Shown here one piece after another: positions 24,291 to 32,668 of a stretch of DNA of 64,000 bases (positions within the stretch are counted from its first letter, which is position 1; each line of letters opens with the position of its first letter). The translations under genes were made by a program, and so were the position numbers. The notes under the pieces were generated by a model that worked only from the letters and a program-made list of their open reading frames with translations, did no database searches and had not been told where the DNA came from. The stretch spans positions 186,001-250,000 of the forward strand of contig NZ_SHKR01000018.1 of the NCBI RefSeq assembly GCF_004217145.1, given 5' to 3'. This DNA is from Kribbella rubisoli (GTDB lineage: Bacteria; Actinomycetota; Actinomycetes; Propionibacteriales; Kribbellaceae).

Positions 24291-25894
24291 GCCGGCTTCA
24301 GGGACAGGAACAGCTTGGCCGCGAACACCCCGCTGATCGCACCCGGATCCGGCGTCGTGTAGGGATCATCGGCACTCGGCCAGCCGGTCCAGTGCTCGGT
24401 GTTGTACATGTACGGCGTACCTTTCACCGCGACCGGGATGACCGGGAGCTGGGTCAGCATGATCTGCTGCAACGGCTTGGAGCCCGCCAGTTGCGCATCC
24501 GGCGCGGCCTGCGCGAGCGCTCCGAGAGCGGACTCGGTGGCCGGATCGTCCCAGCCGACGACGTTGGTCTTCGACTTGGCCGACAGCATCTTGTTGTAGA
24601 ACGTGTACGGGTTCGTGCCGAACGTGAACGCGTCACCGTAGATCGCGTCAAAGTCGCGCTTGTCCTCGTCACCCGTGTACGCCGCCGACGGCACGCCGTT
24701 CACGGCGGCGTCGATGCCGAGCGCAGCGAGCTCTCCGGCGAGCTCCTGCGAATACGCCATCCCGTCCGCGAACGCGCTGACCGTGAGGATCCGCAGCTTC
24801 AACTGCTTGCCATCGGCACCGATCAGCTTGCCGCCCTGCTGCTTGTAGCCGGCCTGGGCGAACTCGGCGAGCGCAGCAGCCTTGTTCGGCTTCACCGGAT
24901 CGCGGTCGGCGGGCGCGATCCACGACGACCAGGTCCCCTGGTACAGACCGGTCGGACCCACCGGCGCGTAGACGCCCGAGTTGTACGCGTCGGTGACCGC
25001 CTTCCGGTCGATCGCCAGTGCGAGTCCCTTGCGGACGTGTACGTTGTCGAACGGCTTGCGCTTCAGATTCAGCATCAGCGGCTTCATGCTCGCGTAGATC
25101 GGCCAGAGATGGTTCTGGGCCGGGTCGCGCTGTACGAACTGGTTCTTCACGTCCGGGATCCCGGCGTACGCCAGGTCGATCTCGTGGCGGACCAGCTGCT
25201 GGGTGAGCAGGTTGGTGCTGCTGGTGGTCACGTACGTGATCTGCGGGACCGGGACCTTCTGCTTCCAGTAGTCGTCGCGCGCTTTGAAGGTGGCCTGCTG
25301 GCCGGTCACCTGGCCGAGCGAGTACGGGCCGCTGCCCATCGGCTTCAGGTTCGTGTCGGTGTCGGGGTCCTTCGTCGCCCAGACCTTCTTCGGCACGATC
25401 ACGGTCCGGCCCAGGTCCTGGATCGCGGCGTACGCCGGTTTGGTGAAGGTGAGGTGTACGCCGTCGGCGGTCTTGGTCACCTTGTCGACCGGAAGCGCGA
25501 GCAACTGGTGCTGCTTCATGTAGTCGAAGGTGAACATCACGTCGTCGGCGGTCAGCGCGCTGCCGTCGGACCACTTCGCCCGGTTGTCCAGGGCGAGGTC
25601 GATCGCCTTCCCGCCGGTGGCCCAGGTGTACTTCGTGACCAGGCTCGGCATGAACTCGTTCTGGTGCGCGGTGTTGAAGTCGAACAGCTGCTCGTAGATC
25701 AGCCCGATCGTGCCGCGCAACGCGTTCACCGAGAACGGGTTGAAGTTCGGCTGCAACGTCGGCTGCGAGTACGCCGCCACGGTCAACGGCGGGGTACTCC
25801 CGGACGCGCTGCTGCTGCCCCCTGAGCAAGCAGTCAGGCCGGCCAGCGCAGCCAGACCGGCCACGACCGCTGTCAATTTCATCCTGGGGCGCAC
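24287..25894 (-). CDS. ABC transporter substrate-binding lipoprotein, family 5
   Basis: A 535-residue extracellular binding protein of the SBP_bac_5 family. The lipobox is LAGLTAC. Family features include GLIYEQLFDFN, AKWSDGSALTADDVMFTFDY and KPMGSGPYSLGQ. The GTG at 25894 follows AAGGGAG by six bases; an ATG at 25882 is an alternative. This is the first gene of the importer operon. The family binds peptides, but several actinobacterial members bind oligosaccharides. The nag-type genes under the same operator sequence favour an amino-sugar oligosaccharide, which is inference. Confidence 0.92.
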   Translation of the reverse strand: MRPRMKLTAVVAGLAALAGLTACSGGSSSASGSTPPLTVAAYSQPTLQPNFNPFSVNALRGTIGLIYEQLFDFNTAHQNEFMPSLVTKYTWATGGKAIDLALDNRAKWSDGSALTADDVMFTFDYMKQHQLLALPVDKVTKTADGVHLTFTKPAYAAIQDLGRTVIVPKKVWATKDPDTDTNLKPMGSGPYSLGQVTGQQATFKARDDYWKQKVPVPQITYVTTSSTNLLTQQLVRHEIDLAYAGIPDVKNQFVQRDPAQNHLWPIYASMKPLMLNLKRKPFDNVHVRKGLALAIDRKAVTDAYNSGVYAPVGPTGLYQGTWSSWIAPADRDPVKPNKAAALAEFAQAGYKQQGGKLIGADGKQLKLRILTVSAFADGMAYSQELAGELAALGIDAAVNGVPSAAYTGDEDKRDFDAIYGDAFTFGTNPYTFYNKMLSAKSKTNVVGWDDPATESALGALAQAAPDAQLAGSKPLQQIMLTQLPVIPVAVKGTPYMYNTEHWTGWPSADDPYTTPDPGAISGVFAAKLFLSLKPA

Positions 25895-25938
25895 GGGATC
25901 TCCCTTCGATCCACGGCCGGATCGGCCGGGGTGAGACG

Positions 25939-25976
25939 AGACTGCCAACGTTTGCAGCAAGAGTCAACGGTTTGCA
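25939..25976 (-). promoter_or_regulatory. Importer-operon promoter with two LacI operators
   Basis: On the minus strand a -35 TTGACT (25962-25967) and a -10 CAGTCT (25939-25944) are separated by 17 bp. Operator 1, TGCCAACGTTTGCA (25943-25956), fills the spacer and touches the -10. Operator 2 (TCAACGGTTTGCA, 25964-25976) overlaps the -35. Both carry the half-site CGTTTGCA or GGTTTGCA. Binding of the divergent LacI protein would block this promoter. Confidence 0.65.
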
Positions 25977-26020
25977 GTGGAAAGCCGTCCAAGTGGTTAC
26001 AATCAGGGTCAATGATCACG

Positions 26021-26040
26021 GCAATCGTTTGCGCTACGAT
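26021..26040 (+). promoter_or_regulatory. Operator and -10 of the lacI gene
   Basis: GCAATCGTTTGC (26021-26032) is a near-perfect palindrome of the same family as the operators upstream of the importer operon. It directly abuts a possible -10, TACGAT (26035-26040), of the lacI gene. This suggests that the regulator also represses itself. Confidence 0.5.
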
Positions 26041-26073
26041 GCCAGGACTTATCCACGATCCCGGGGAGCTGAG

Positions 26074-27072
26074 ATGGCTGTCACGCTGGCGGAGGTGGCC
26101 GCGGCCTGCAACGTGTCGACGTCGACCGTCTCGCGCGCGCTCACCGATCCGGACAAGGTCAACGCCGAGACCAGGACCCGGATCGAGCGGGTCGCCCGGC
26201 AGCTCGGGTACGCGCCGAGCCGGGCCGGCCGTTCGCTGGTGTCCGGGCGCACCGACACCATCGGCCTGGTGGTCCCGGATATCGCGAACCCGTTCTTCCC
26301 GCCGATCATCAAGTCGGTCCAGGCCCGCGCCCGCGACAAGCGGTACTCCGTACTGATCGCCGACACCGACGAGCACGTCGCCGACGAGCTCGAGCTCGCC
26401 CGCGGTCTGAGCCGGCAGGTGGACGGGCTGATCCTCGCATCACCGCGGACCGACCCCGCCGAGCTGACCCGCCTCGCCAAGCAACTGCCGGTCGTCTTCG
26501 TGAACCGCGAGGTCGAAGGCGCCGGGAGCGTCGTGATCGACGAATCCGAGGGCATGTCGGAAGCCGTCGAACACCTGATGTCCCTCGGCCACACCCGCGT
26601 CTGTTACCTGGCCGGCCCGCGACGCTCGTGGTCCAACCAACAACGCCGAGACGCCCTCGCCGCTGCGTGCGCGGAACACGGTCTCGAGCTCCGCGAACTG
26701 GGCCCCTTCGAGCCCCAGATCCAAGCCGGCATGCGCGCCGCGGATCTGTTGCAGTCCGCCGAATCCGCGGCCGCGATCGCGTACGACGACCTGATCGCGC
26801 TAGGCGTGATGTCCCGCCTCACCGAACGCGGCATGCAAGTAGGCCGCGAAATCAGCGTCATCGGCATCGACGACAGCCCCCTGTCCACCGTCACCCACCC
26901 CATGCTGACGTCGATCCACGTTCCCGCCGCCGAACTAGGCTCAGCCGCCGTAGACCTCCTCCTCGACCAACTCCGCGAAGGCGAAGACTTCACCACCCCA
27001 ACAACAGTCCGCCTGGAAACCCGCCTGGTAATCCGAGGCTCCACCGGCGTAGCCCCAACCGCTCCCCGCTGA
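26074..27072 (+). CDS. LacI-family transcriptional regulator of the amino-sugar island
   Basis: A 332-residue LacI regulator. The DNA-binding helix-turn-helix is VTLAEVAAACNVSTSTVSRAL and the hinge helix lies around RAGRSLVSGRT. The sugar-binding domain runs from IGLVVPDIANPFFPPI to VIRG. The ATG at 26074 follows GGGGAG by five bases. Operators of the TGCAAACGTTTGCA family occur beside its own gene, the importer operon, the secreted-hydrolase/GDSL pair and the nagA/nagB pair, so it is the likely regulator of the whole island. Confidence 0.93.
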   Translation: MAVTLAEVAAACNVSTSTVSRALTDPDKVNAETRTRIERVARQLGYAPSRAGRSLVSGRTDTIGLVVPDIANPFFPPIIKSVQARARDKRYSVLIADTDEHVADELELARGLSRQVDGLILASPRTDPAELTRLAKQLPVVFVNREVEGAGSVVIDESEGMSEAVEHLMSLGHTRVCYLAGPRRSWSNQQRRDALAAACAEHGLELRELGPFEPQIQAGMRAADLLQSAESAAAIAYDDLIALGVMSRLTERGMQVGREISVIGIDDSPLSTVTHPMLTSIHVPAAELGSAAVDLLLDQLREGEDFTTPTTVRLETRLVIRGSTGVAPTAPR

Positions 27073-27108
27073 ACCACCCTGCAATTGATGCAGCCTGGGA
27101 CCCGAAAC

Positions 27109-27146
27109 GGTGACCGGAGACCTGATATTGCAGGTCCCCAGTCACC
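27109..27146. terminator. Hairpin between the convergent lacI and secreted-hydrolase genes
   Basis: A 16-bp stem (27109-27124 with 27131-27146) beginning GGTGAC and ending GTCACC, with two mismatches and a six-base loop ATATTG. It lies between two convergent genes, 37 bp after the lacI stop and 16 bp before the other stop, so it can act as a bidirectional terminator. There is no long T-run. Confidence 0.6.
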
Positions 27147-27161
27147 ACTTCAGGCTACGGG

Positions 27162-28418
27162 CTAGTTCTTCTTGAGGACCAGGCCTGTGTTTGCCGACAC
27201 GATGATGTGGCCGGAGTACTGGACGCCGTGGAGGTCGGTCCAGGTGCCGGGTGGGAGGGAGAGGTTGGTCGACTGGGTTGAAGACGGGTTTACGACGGTC
27301 ATGCCTTCGCGATACAGGCGGGTCCACAGGACCGGGCCGCGGCGTAGGGGTGGAGTGATCGCGGTGCCGAGGTCGGCTGCCATTTCGGGGATTTCGTTGA
27401 AGGCGGCGTAGTCCTTGCTGCCGGTGCTTTCCAGCATTGCGGGGGCCTCGCGGTAGAGGAGGTAGTTGGCGACTACCCACTGGCGCTGCTCGGGTGTGGC
27501 CTCGTTCCAGTACGCGGTTGGGAGTTTGTTCATCACCACGGACGGCTTGCAGCGGTGCCGGCGGAGCAGGTCGAACATCAGCTGCCACTCGTCGTCGGTG
27601 ACGTTCTCGACGCGGTGCACGGTGAAGCCCTGCTCGTTCAGCCAGATGTCGGAGATGTCGATCATCTGGTCGAGGTCCGCGATGTACTCCGGCGACTTGT
27701 CCTGGAACTGGTCGTGCAGACTGCCGTTGAACGTCAGGTTGAATGCGACCGCCACCCCACGCGCATGCGCGTAGTCTCGCAGGTACCGCAGCCAGTCGAG
27801 CACATCCGCGACCCACGCCGGGTCCTTCGGATCGGTCCCGAACTGCTGCACCCATTGACCGTTCGCGTCGTAGTGACCACTGACGTTGAAGTCGTTCCGT
27901 ACGCCGATGTTGTCAACGGCAATCACCTTGAACCCGGCGGCGATCGCCGGATCGATCAGCGTAGAGGTGTACCACTGCCGAACCGCCGGATTGCTGATGT
28001 CGATCGGCGTATACACCTGGTTGTTGAACTCCCAAGCCGGCGTGGTCCGGTCCGGGGTGTACTCGATCCAGTCCGGGTGATTCGTCTTGAACCACTCCGG
28101 CGTGTACTCCCGCGCCGGCGCGTTCCGGAACGCGGTCACATAAGAACTGGCCAACACACCACCAGGTTGAGCAGATTGCAACGCAGCCCAAACGAAGCCC
28201 ACCCGACCCGCATAGACAGACGGATCAGGCACCTGCCGATCAAACACTTGCGCCTGCAGTACGCCGTGATCGCGCGTCACGGGCAGCGGGACATCGGCCT
28301 GGGGAGCCGGGCAACCGCCCCCGGACCAGCTGGGCTCACTCGCCTGGGCGGTCGGCGTGAGCAGACCCAGGCCGACCGCGACGACGAGCGCGGCCGAGGA
28401 CATTCGGCGGAGTCTCAT
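27162..28418 (-). CDS. Secreted putative glycoside hydrolase, TIM-barrel-like (paralogue 2)
   Basis: A 418-residue exported protein with a Sec signal peptide (about 1-26, ending AQA). The body has alternating strand and helix motifs of a TIM barrel: YTPIDISNP, VIAVDNIGVRNDFN, GVAVAFNLTFNGS, DIWLNEQGFTVH and MNKLPTAYWNEATPEQRQW. Acidic candidates are the Asp in AVDN and the Glu in NEQG. The last 60 residues (MTVVNPSS... GTWTDLHGVQYSG) look like a small C-terminal beta domain of the kind found in many glycosidases. It is clearly paralogous to the gene 13 bp upstream. No CAZy family can be assigned by eye; GHL-type uncharacterised hydrolases are the closest idea. Confidence 0.7.
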   Translation of the reverse strand: MRLRRMSSAALVVAVGLGLLTPTAQASEPSWSGGGCPAPQADVPLPVTRDHGVLQAQVFDRQVPDPSVYAGRVGFVWAALQSAQPGGVLASSYVTAFRNAPAREYTPEWFKTNHPDWIEYTPDRTTPAWEFNNQVYTPIDISNPAVRQWYTSTLIDPAIAAGFKVIAVDNIGVRNDFNVSGHYDANGQWVQQFGTDPKDPAWVADVLDWLRYLRDYAHARGVAVAFNLTFNGSLHDQFQDKSPEYIADLDQMIDISDIWLNEQGFTVHRVENVTDDEWQLMFDLLRRHRCKPSVVMNKLPTAYWNEATPEQRQWVVANYLLYREAPAMLESTGSKDYAAFNEIPEMAADLGTAITPPLRRGPVLWTRLYREGMTVVNPSSTQSTNLSLPPGTWTDLHGVQYSGHIIVSANTGLVLKKN

Positions 28419-28431
28419 GGACGGATTCCTC

Positions 28432-29643
28432 TCAGAGGTTCGACAGCACGCTGCCGGAATTGGGCGGCATCGTCAGCTGGCCGGAGACCGTGGCGCCGTG
28501 CAGATCGGTCCAGGTCCCGGCGGGAACAGTGACCACGGCCGTCGCCGTGGAGGATCGGTTCACCAGCGTCATGCCGTGCTGGTAGAGGCGCGTGTAGGCG
28601 CCGGACGCGTCGAGCACCGGCGCGGCGGACGGCGTACCGATGTTCGTGTGCAACTGCGGGCGATCGACGAACACGTGATACTCGCCCACCCCGCAGAGCG
28701 CCATCATGCTCTTCTGCTCGCGGTACAGCAGGTAGTTCGCGACCGCCCAGTCGATCTGTGCCTGGGTCGCGGTCGCGAGTGTCTCTTCGGTCGTCTCGTT
28801 GATTGCCAAGTGCAACGTCTGCCCGGCGATCTGCCGCGTGAAGTTGTACTTGTTGTCCCAGGCCGAGTCGTTGTAGTTCTCCGGCCGATGAACCGTGAAC
28901 CCCTGCTCATCGACGTACACGTCAACCAGCCCCACCGCCGAGAGCATGTCGGCGACCTTCACCGACGCGTTCCAGGTGATGTTCGCGGCCATCCCGATCC
29001 CGGCCGCGTGCAGACGCCCGGACAGATACGACAGCCAGTCGAGCACCGCCTCGGCCCAGGCATCGTCGACCCGGTCACCGCTGTACTGCGGGACCCAGTC
29101 CGTACCGTTGTAGTGCCCGGCGTTCCCGTACCCGTTGAAGGTCAGGACGTTGTCGAAGGCAATTATCGGGTATCCGGCATCGATCTTCGGCTGCACGAAG
29201 GAGTTCCAGTAGAACGTCCGCACGTCCGGGTTCTGGAAGTCGATCGGTACGTAGGTCATGTTGCCGAACTCCCACGCCACCGTCGTACCGTCGGACTTGT
29301 ACGCGATCCAGTCCGGATGGTTCGCCTGATACCAGGCCAGCGTGTGGGTCTGGTCGAAATCGCGGAACGCCGGCATGTACGCCGACGGCACCGCGCCGGC
29401 CGGCTGCGCCAAACTCGACGCGCCCCAGACGAACGAGACCAGACCGGCGTACACCGAGCGGTCCGGGATCTGATTGTCGAACACCTGGCCGCGGGCGATC
29501 CCGTCAGCCGGCGGATTCGGGAGGGTGAGGGACGGCGTGGCCTGGGCCGACGTCGTCGTACCTGCGAGCAGGGCGGCGGCTGCCGTCCCGGCAAGCAAAC
29601 TCCTGCGCGTGATTCCGTGCGTGATTCTGGGGGCGTCACTCAT
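28432..29643 (-). CDS. Secreted putative glycoside hydrolase with Tat signal (paralogue 1)
   Basis: A 403-residue paralogue of the next gene, sharing in order VFDxQxPDxSVYAGxVxFVW, WIxYxxDxTxxAWEF, PIDxxNPxVR, xxxDNV, DEQGFTVHR and GTWTDLHG. The signal peptide has a twin-arginine motif (TRRSLLAG), so it may be exported folded, unlike the Sec-type partner. The ATG at 29643 was chosen because the twin-arginine signal starts there. The gene is first in a two-gene operon driven from the operator region at 29.69 kb. Substrate unknown; amino-sugar polymers are an inference from the neighbours. Confidence 0.72.
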   Translation of the reverse strand: MSDAPRITHGITRRSLLAGTAAAALLAGTTTSAQATPSLTLPNPPADGIARGQVFDNQIPDRSVYAGLVSFVWGASSLAQPAGAVPSAYMPAFRDFDQTHTLAWYQANHPDWIAYKSDGTTVAWEFGNMTYVPIDFQNPDVRTFYWNSFVQPKIDAGYPIIAFDNVLTFNGYGNAGHYNGTDWVPQYSGDRVDDAWAEAVLDWLSYLSGRLHAAGIGMAANITWNASVKVADMLSAVGLVDVYVDEQGFTVHRPENYNDSAWDNKYNFTRQIAGQTLHLAINETTEETLATATQAQIDWAVANYLLYREQKSMMALCGVGEYHVFVDRPQLHTNIGTPSAAPVLDASGAYTRLYQHGMTLVNRSSTATAVVTVPAGTWTDLHGATVSGQLTMPPNSGSVLSNL

Positions 29644-29689
29644 GGGCGGGCTCCTCTGCGACGGACGGGCTGCGCTGGACGATACGGAC

Positions 29690-29703
29690 TGCAAACGTTT
29701 GTC
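29690..29703. promoter_or_regulatory. LacI operator between the secreted-hydrolase and GDSL genes
   Basis: TGCAAACGTTTGTC matches 12 of 14 positions of the perfect palindrome TGCAAACGTTTGCA. It sits in the 93-bp divergent region and could control both directions. The same core is found beside the importer operon and at 32.55 kb. Confidence 0.65.
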
Positions 29704-29723
29704 GCAATAGCAGAGAATCTTGC

Positions 29724-29729
29724 TATGGT
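29724..29729 (+). promoter_or_regulatory. -10 element of the GDSL gene (leaderless)
   Basis: TATGGT ends seven bases before the ATG at 29737, and no ribosome site is present, which fits a leaderless start. A possible -35, TTGTCG (29699-29704), overlaps the LacI operator. Confidence 0.4.
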
Positions 29730-29736
29730 GTCGGTC

Positions 29737-30387
29737 ATGGCAGAGAGCCCCGTGACGGCCCGGTTGCAGTCGGGCGACCCGATCCGCTGGTCGACGATCG
29801 GCGACAGCATCGCCCAGGGCGCACACTGGACCGGCGCCGAGCGCGACTACGTGCAGCTGCTCGAGGAGCGGGTCCGCTACGAGCTCACGCGGTACGGCGA
29901 CTCGTTCGTCCGCTGGGCAGTCTCCGGAGCGACCACCGAGGACACGCTCGGACGGCTCCCCGCCGCGCTCGACCTCTCCCCCGACCTGGTGCTGATCGGC
30001 GTCGGCACGAACGACGCGAAAGCGGGGCCGGACGGGCTGGAGAAGTTCGAGCGGCGCTACGACACGCTGCTGACCACGATCCTCGACACCGGCGCGCTCC
30101 TGATCGCGCAGACGCCGACCGCCGTACTGCGGACGTGCCGGTACAACCTCGGCGACCACCTCCCGGCGTACGCCGAAACGATCCGTGCCGTGGCGATGCG
30201 GCGGGATGTGCCGCTCGTGGATCATTTCGCGCGCTGGACCGCGGCCGGTGACGGCTGGGCGCCGGCCGAGTGGATGGCCGACCCGATCCACCCCGGCGGC
30301 CGCGGTCACAGGGTGATGGCGCGGACCTTGTTCGAGAGCCTTGGACTGTACGCGGCCGACAGCGCCTGCTGCCGACTGCTCGACTGA
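29737..30387 (+). CDS. GDSL/SGNH-family hydrolase
   Basis: A 216-residue cytoplasmic SGNH hydrolase. Block I is TIGDSIAQG with the nucleophile Ser, block III GVGTND, and block V DPIHPGGRGH supplies the catalytic Asp and His. The family includes esterases and sugar deacetylases; in this island a carbohydrate deacetylase is plausible but unproven. The ATG at 29737 fits a leaderless transcript; an ATG at 29725 is in frame. The Gfo/Idh gene follows after 11 bp in the same operon. Confidence 0.87.
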   Translation: MAESPVTARLQSGDPIRWSTIGDSIAQGAHWTGAERDYVQLLEERVRYELTRYGDSFVRWAVSGATTEDTLGRLPAALDLSPDLVLIGVGTNDAKAGPDGLEKFERRYDTLLTTILDTGALLIAQTPTAVLRTCRYNLGDHLPAYAETIRAVAMRRDVPLVDHFARWTAAGDGWAPAEWMADPIHPGGRGHRVMARTLFESLGLYAADSACCRLLD

Positions 30388-30398
30388 AGGAGCGCCCG

Positions 30399-31727
30399 AT
30401 GTCCTCGATCCGCCGGTACGCCGTCTGCGGGCTGTCCGCCCGCGGGCTGGCGAGCTTCGTCCTTCCGATCCTCGGGCTGACCGATCGCACCGCCGACGGC
30501 GGGTTCGGGTACGGCAGCGACGAGGACGACCTGTCCGAGTACGCCGAGGTGGTGGCGATCGTCGACACCGACGCGGACCGGGTCGCCGAGTTCAACCAGG
30601 CCCTGGAACGGCTCGGACGTACTCCGATCCCGTTCTTCGCGCAGAAGCAGTATGACGAACTGCTCGCGACGGTCGCTCCGGACGCGGTGATCGTCACGTC
30701 GCCCGATCACACCCACGCGGAGTACATCCTCGGCGCCTTGCGGCACGACGTGGATGTGATCACGGAGAAGCCGATGGTCAGCACCGGTGCGGCCGCCCGG
30801 GAAGTACTTGCGGCCGAGCGCGAGTCGGACGCAACCGTGCAGGTCACCCACAACTTCAGGTATCCGGCCGCGCACCGTGAGGTGAAGCGGCTGATCCAGG
30901 CCGGCACGATCGGGCGCGTCACCCGGGTGGTGATGGACTACCACGTCGACCTGCGCCACGGCGCGAGCTACTTCCTGCGCTGGAACCGGCAGCGCGAGTT
31001 CTCCGGCGGACTGCAGGTGCACAAGTCGTCGCACCACTTCGACCTGCTCAATTGGTGGATCGGCTCCGCGCCCGAGGAGATCTTCGGGTACGGCGCCCTG
31101 AACTACTACGGCCCTTCGAGCCCGCATCGTCCGGACGGCGGACTGCGCTCCAAGGACCCGTACTTTCTCGCCCAGGAGGCAGCCGGGGTGTTCCCAGTTG
31201 AGGACGGAGCCCGCGAAGGCCTCTTCGGACTCCACTATCCCGGTCAGTATCCGGCGTCTCGACCGCTCTATCTGTACGACGCCGAGATCGACATCGAGGA
31301 CACCTACAGCGCGATCGCGGGCTACCCCGGCGGGACCTCGATGACCTATTCGGTGGACTTCTCGAGCACCTGGGAGGGGTACCGCGTCAGCATTGGTGGC
31401 ACCCACGGATCGATCGAACTGCTGCACGGCCGGACCGTGGACGGCGCCGCCCTGCCGACCTCCGACCAGGTCACCGTCTCGGAGCTCTTCGGCCCGACGC
31501 GAGTCCTGGAGGTGGTTGCGGAGGCGGGCGGACACGGCGGCGCGGACCCCCTGATGCGGCGCGACCTCTTCGCTGGACCGAGCCCCGAGTCGCTCGAATT
31601 GGGGCTGATGGCAACAAGCACGGAGGCGGCGTATGCCGTTGCCATGGGCGACGGTCTCGTCCAGTCGATCGCCTCGCACCGACCGGTCGATCTTCCTGCC
31701 CTGCTCGGCCTTGCCCGGGTCCTTTGA
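30399..31727 (+). CDS. Gfo/Idh/MocA-family protein (oxidoreductase or GH109-like)
   Basis: A 442-residue protein. The N-terminal Rossmann domain (about 1-145) starts with RRYAVCGLSARGLASF and contains TSPDHTHAEYILGAL and the conserved EKPMVST. The C-terminal alpha/beta domain contains HNFRYPAAHREVKRLI and LQVHKSSHHFDLLNWWIG. The family covers NAD(P)-dependent sugar dehydrogenases and the NAD-dependent glycosidases of GH109. Length and the HHFD motif are compatible with either. It shares an operon with the GDSL gene; GAAGGAG lies six bases upstream of the ATG. Confidence 0.85.
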   Translation: MSSIRRYAVCGLSARGLASFVLPILGLTDRTADGGFGYGSDEDDLSEYAEVVAIVDTDADRVAEFNQALERLGRTPIPFFAQKQYDELLATVAPDAVIVTSPDHTHAEYILGALRHDVDVITEKPMVSTGAAAREVLAAERESDATVQVTHNFRYPAAHREVKRLIQAGTIGRVTRVVMDYHVDLRHGASYFLRWNRQREFSGGLQVHKSSHHFDLLNWWIGSAPEEIFGYGALNYYGPSSPHRPDGGLRSKDPYFLAQEAAGVFPVEDGAREGLFGLHYPGQYPASRPLYLYDAEIDIEDTYSAIAGYPGGTSMTYSVDFSSTWEGYRVSIGGTHGSIELLHGRTVDGAALPTSDQVTVSELFGPTRVLEVVAEAGGHGGADPLMRRDLFAGPSPESLELGLMATSTEAAYAVAMGDGLVQSIASHRPVDLPALLGLARVL

Positions 31728-31743
31728 GCGGACCCGGGCAAGG
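31709..31743. terminator. Perfect 14-bp hairpin at the convergent Gfo/Idh - nagB ends
   Basis: CCTTGCCCGGGTCC (31709-31722) pairs exactly with 31730-31743 around a seven-base loop that contains the TGA stop of the Gfo/Idh gene. The nagB-like stop is five bases further on. It should act as a bidirectional terminator even without a strong T-run. Confidence 0.75.
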
Positions 31744-31748
31744 ACGCG

Positions 31749-32528
31749 TCAGGCAGGGAGCAGGTCGAGCGAGTCGCCGGCGGAGTCGGCGTCGAGGTAC
31801 AGGGTGGCGTGGGCCGTACGCCGGAGGATCGTCGACGGGCAGCTCGCGTCGATCGGCAGCGTCAGCGTGTTGCGTACTGCGGCCGCCTTGCGCCTCTCCG
31901 GCGCGACGACCTGAACGTGCCGCGCGCTGAGCAGCGCCGGGACGGTCAGCGAGATCGCGGTCGGCGGCACGGCGTCGACGTTCGGGAAGTGACCCTCGCC
32001 GACCTGCTGATGCAGCGATTCCGGGGTCAGCGAGATCTGCCGGACCCAGCGCGCATCGTCGAAGTCGGCCTGCCCGGGTTCGTTGAAGGCAAGGTGTCCG
32101 TTCTCGCCGATCCCCATGCAGGTCAGGTCGATCGGCGCCTCCCGCAACAGCGCCTCGTACCGCGCGCACTCGGCCTCGACATCCGACGCCTCGCCGTCGA
32201 TGTACTCGACCTGGGCCGGGCCGAACGGCGCCGCGATCCGCTCCCGGATCCAGCGCCGGAACGATGCCGGGTGGTCCGCGTCGATGCCGACGTACTCGTC
32301 CATGTGGAAGACGGTGACCTTCGACCACGGGACGTCGTACCCGGCGAGAGCGGTGACGAAGGCGAGTTGCGAGTTGCCGGTGGCGATCACGACGCGCGCT
32401 GCGCCGCGCTCGGCGACCGCGCGAGTGAGCACCTCGGCGGTGCCGGCGGCGGCCGCGGCGGCCATGTCCGCGGTGGCGGCGAAGACCTCGAGACGGAGGT
32501 CTTCGATCTGGGTCCGGGTGTCGAGCAC
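31749..32528 (-). CDS. nagB: Glucosamine-6-phosphate deaminase-like protein
   Basis: A 259-residue NagB-fold protein. FHMDEYVGI holds the catalytic Asp (D77 here) and GIGENGHLAFNEPG the ring-opening His (H145); both motifs match glucosamine-6-P deaminase. The phosphate loop reads ATGNSQ rather than the usual PTGxTP, and the lid differs from E. coli NagB, so galactosamine-6-P (AgaI-like) is also possible. It would convert an amino-sugar phosphate to a ketose phosphate plus ammonia. The GTG at 32528 follows AAGGAG by six bases. Divergent from the nagA-like gene, with the LacI operator between. Confidence 0.85.
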   Translation of the reverse strand: MLDTRTQIEDLRLEVFAATADMAAAAAAGTAEVLTRAVAERGAARVVIATGNSQLAFVTALAGYDVPWSKVTVFHMDEYVGIDADHPASFRRWIRERIAAPFGPAQVEYIDGEASDVEAECARYEALLREAPIDLTCMGIGENGHLAFNEPGQADFDDARWVRQISLTPESLHQQVGEGHFPNVDAVPPTAISLTVPALLSARHVQVVAPERRKAAAVRNTLTLPIDASCPSTILRRTAHATLYLDADSAGDSLDLLPA

Positions 32529-32552
32529 GGTGCACTCCTTGGACGGGTTGAC

Positions 32553-32566
32553 TACAAACGTTTGCA
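32553..32566. promoter_or_regulatory. LacI operator between the nagB-like and nagA-like genes
   Basis: TACAAACGTTTGCA matches 13 of 14 positions of TGCAAACGTTTGCA. On the plus strand a -35 TTGACT (32548-32553) touches it and a -10-like TAGCAT (32573-32578) follows. The site could repress both divergent genes. Confidence 0.7.
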
Positions 32567-32668
32567 GCAAACTAGCATGTCTTGCTGCTGAGCCCAAGAT
32601 GTAGTTGTGTGTCCCAGCATCGAGTTCAGCATCGAGTCCAGCACCGGAGCCGAGGAGGAAGCCCGAGC

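Noticed and set aside
24392..25825. Long plus-strand frame opposite the substrate-binding protein gene
   Set aside because: Antisense of a clear SBP_bac_5 protein; repetitive Val/Arg/Asp composition and no ribosome site.
24287..25894. Calling the importer a dipeptide or nickel transporter
   Set aside because: Family alone would allow it, but the operators shared with nagA/nagB and the secreted-hydrolase genes make an oligosaccharide role more likely; no peptidase or nickel enzyme is nearby.
32605..32655. Short repeats (CATCGAGT-like) in the nagA leader considered as a regulatory repeat
   Set aside because: Only two partial copies with no symmetry; likely chance in a short leader.
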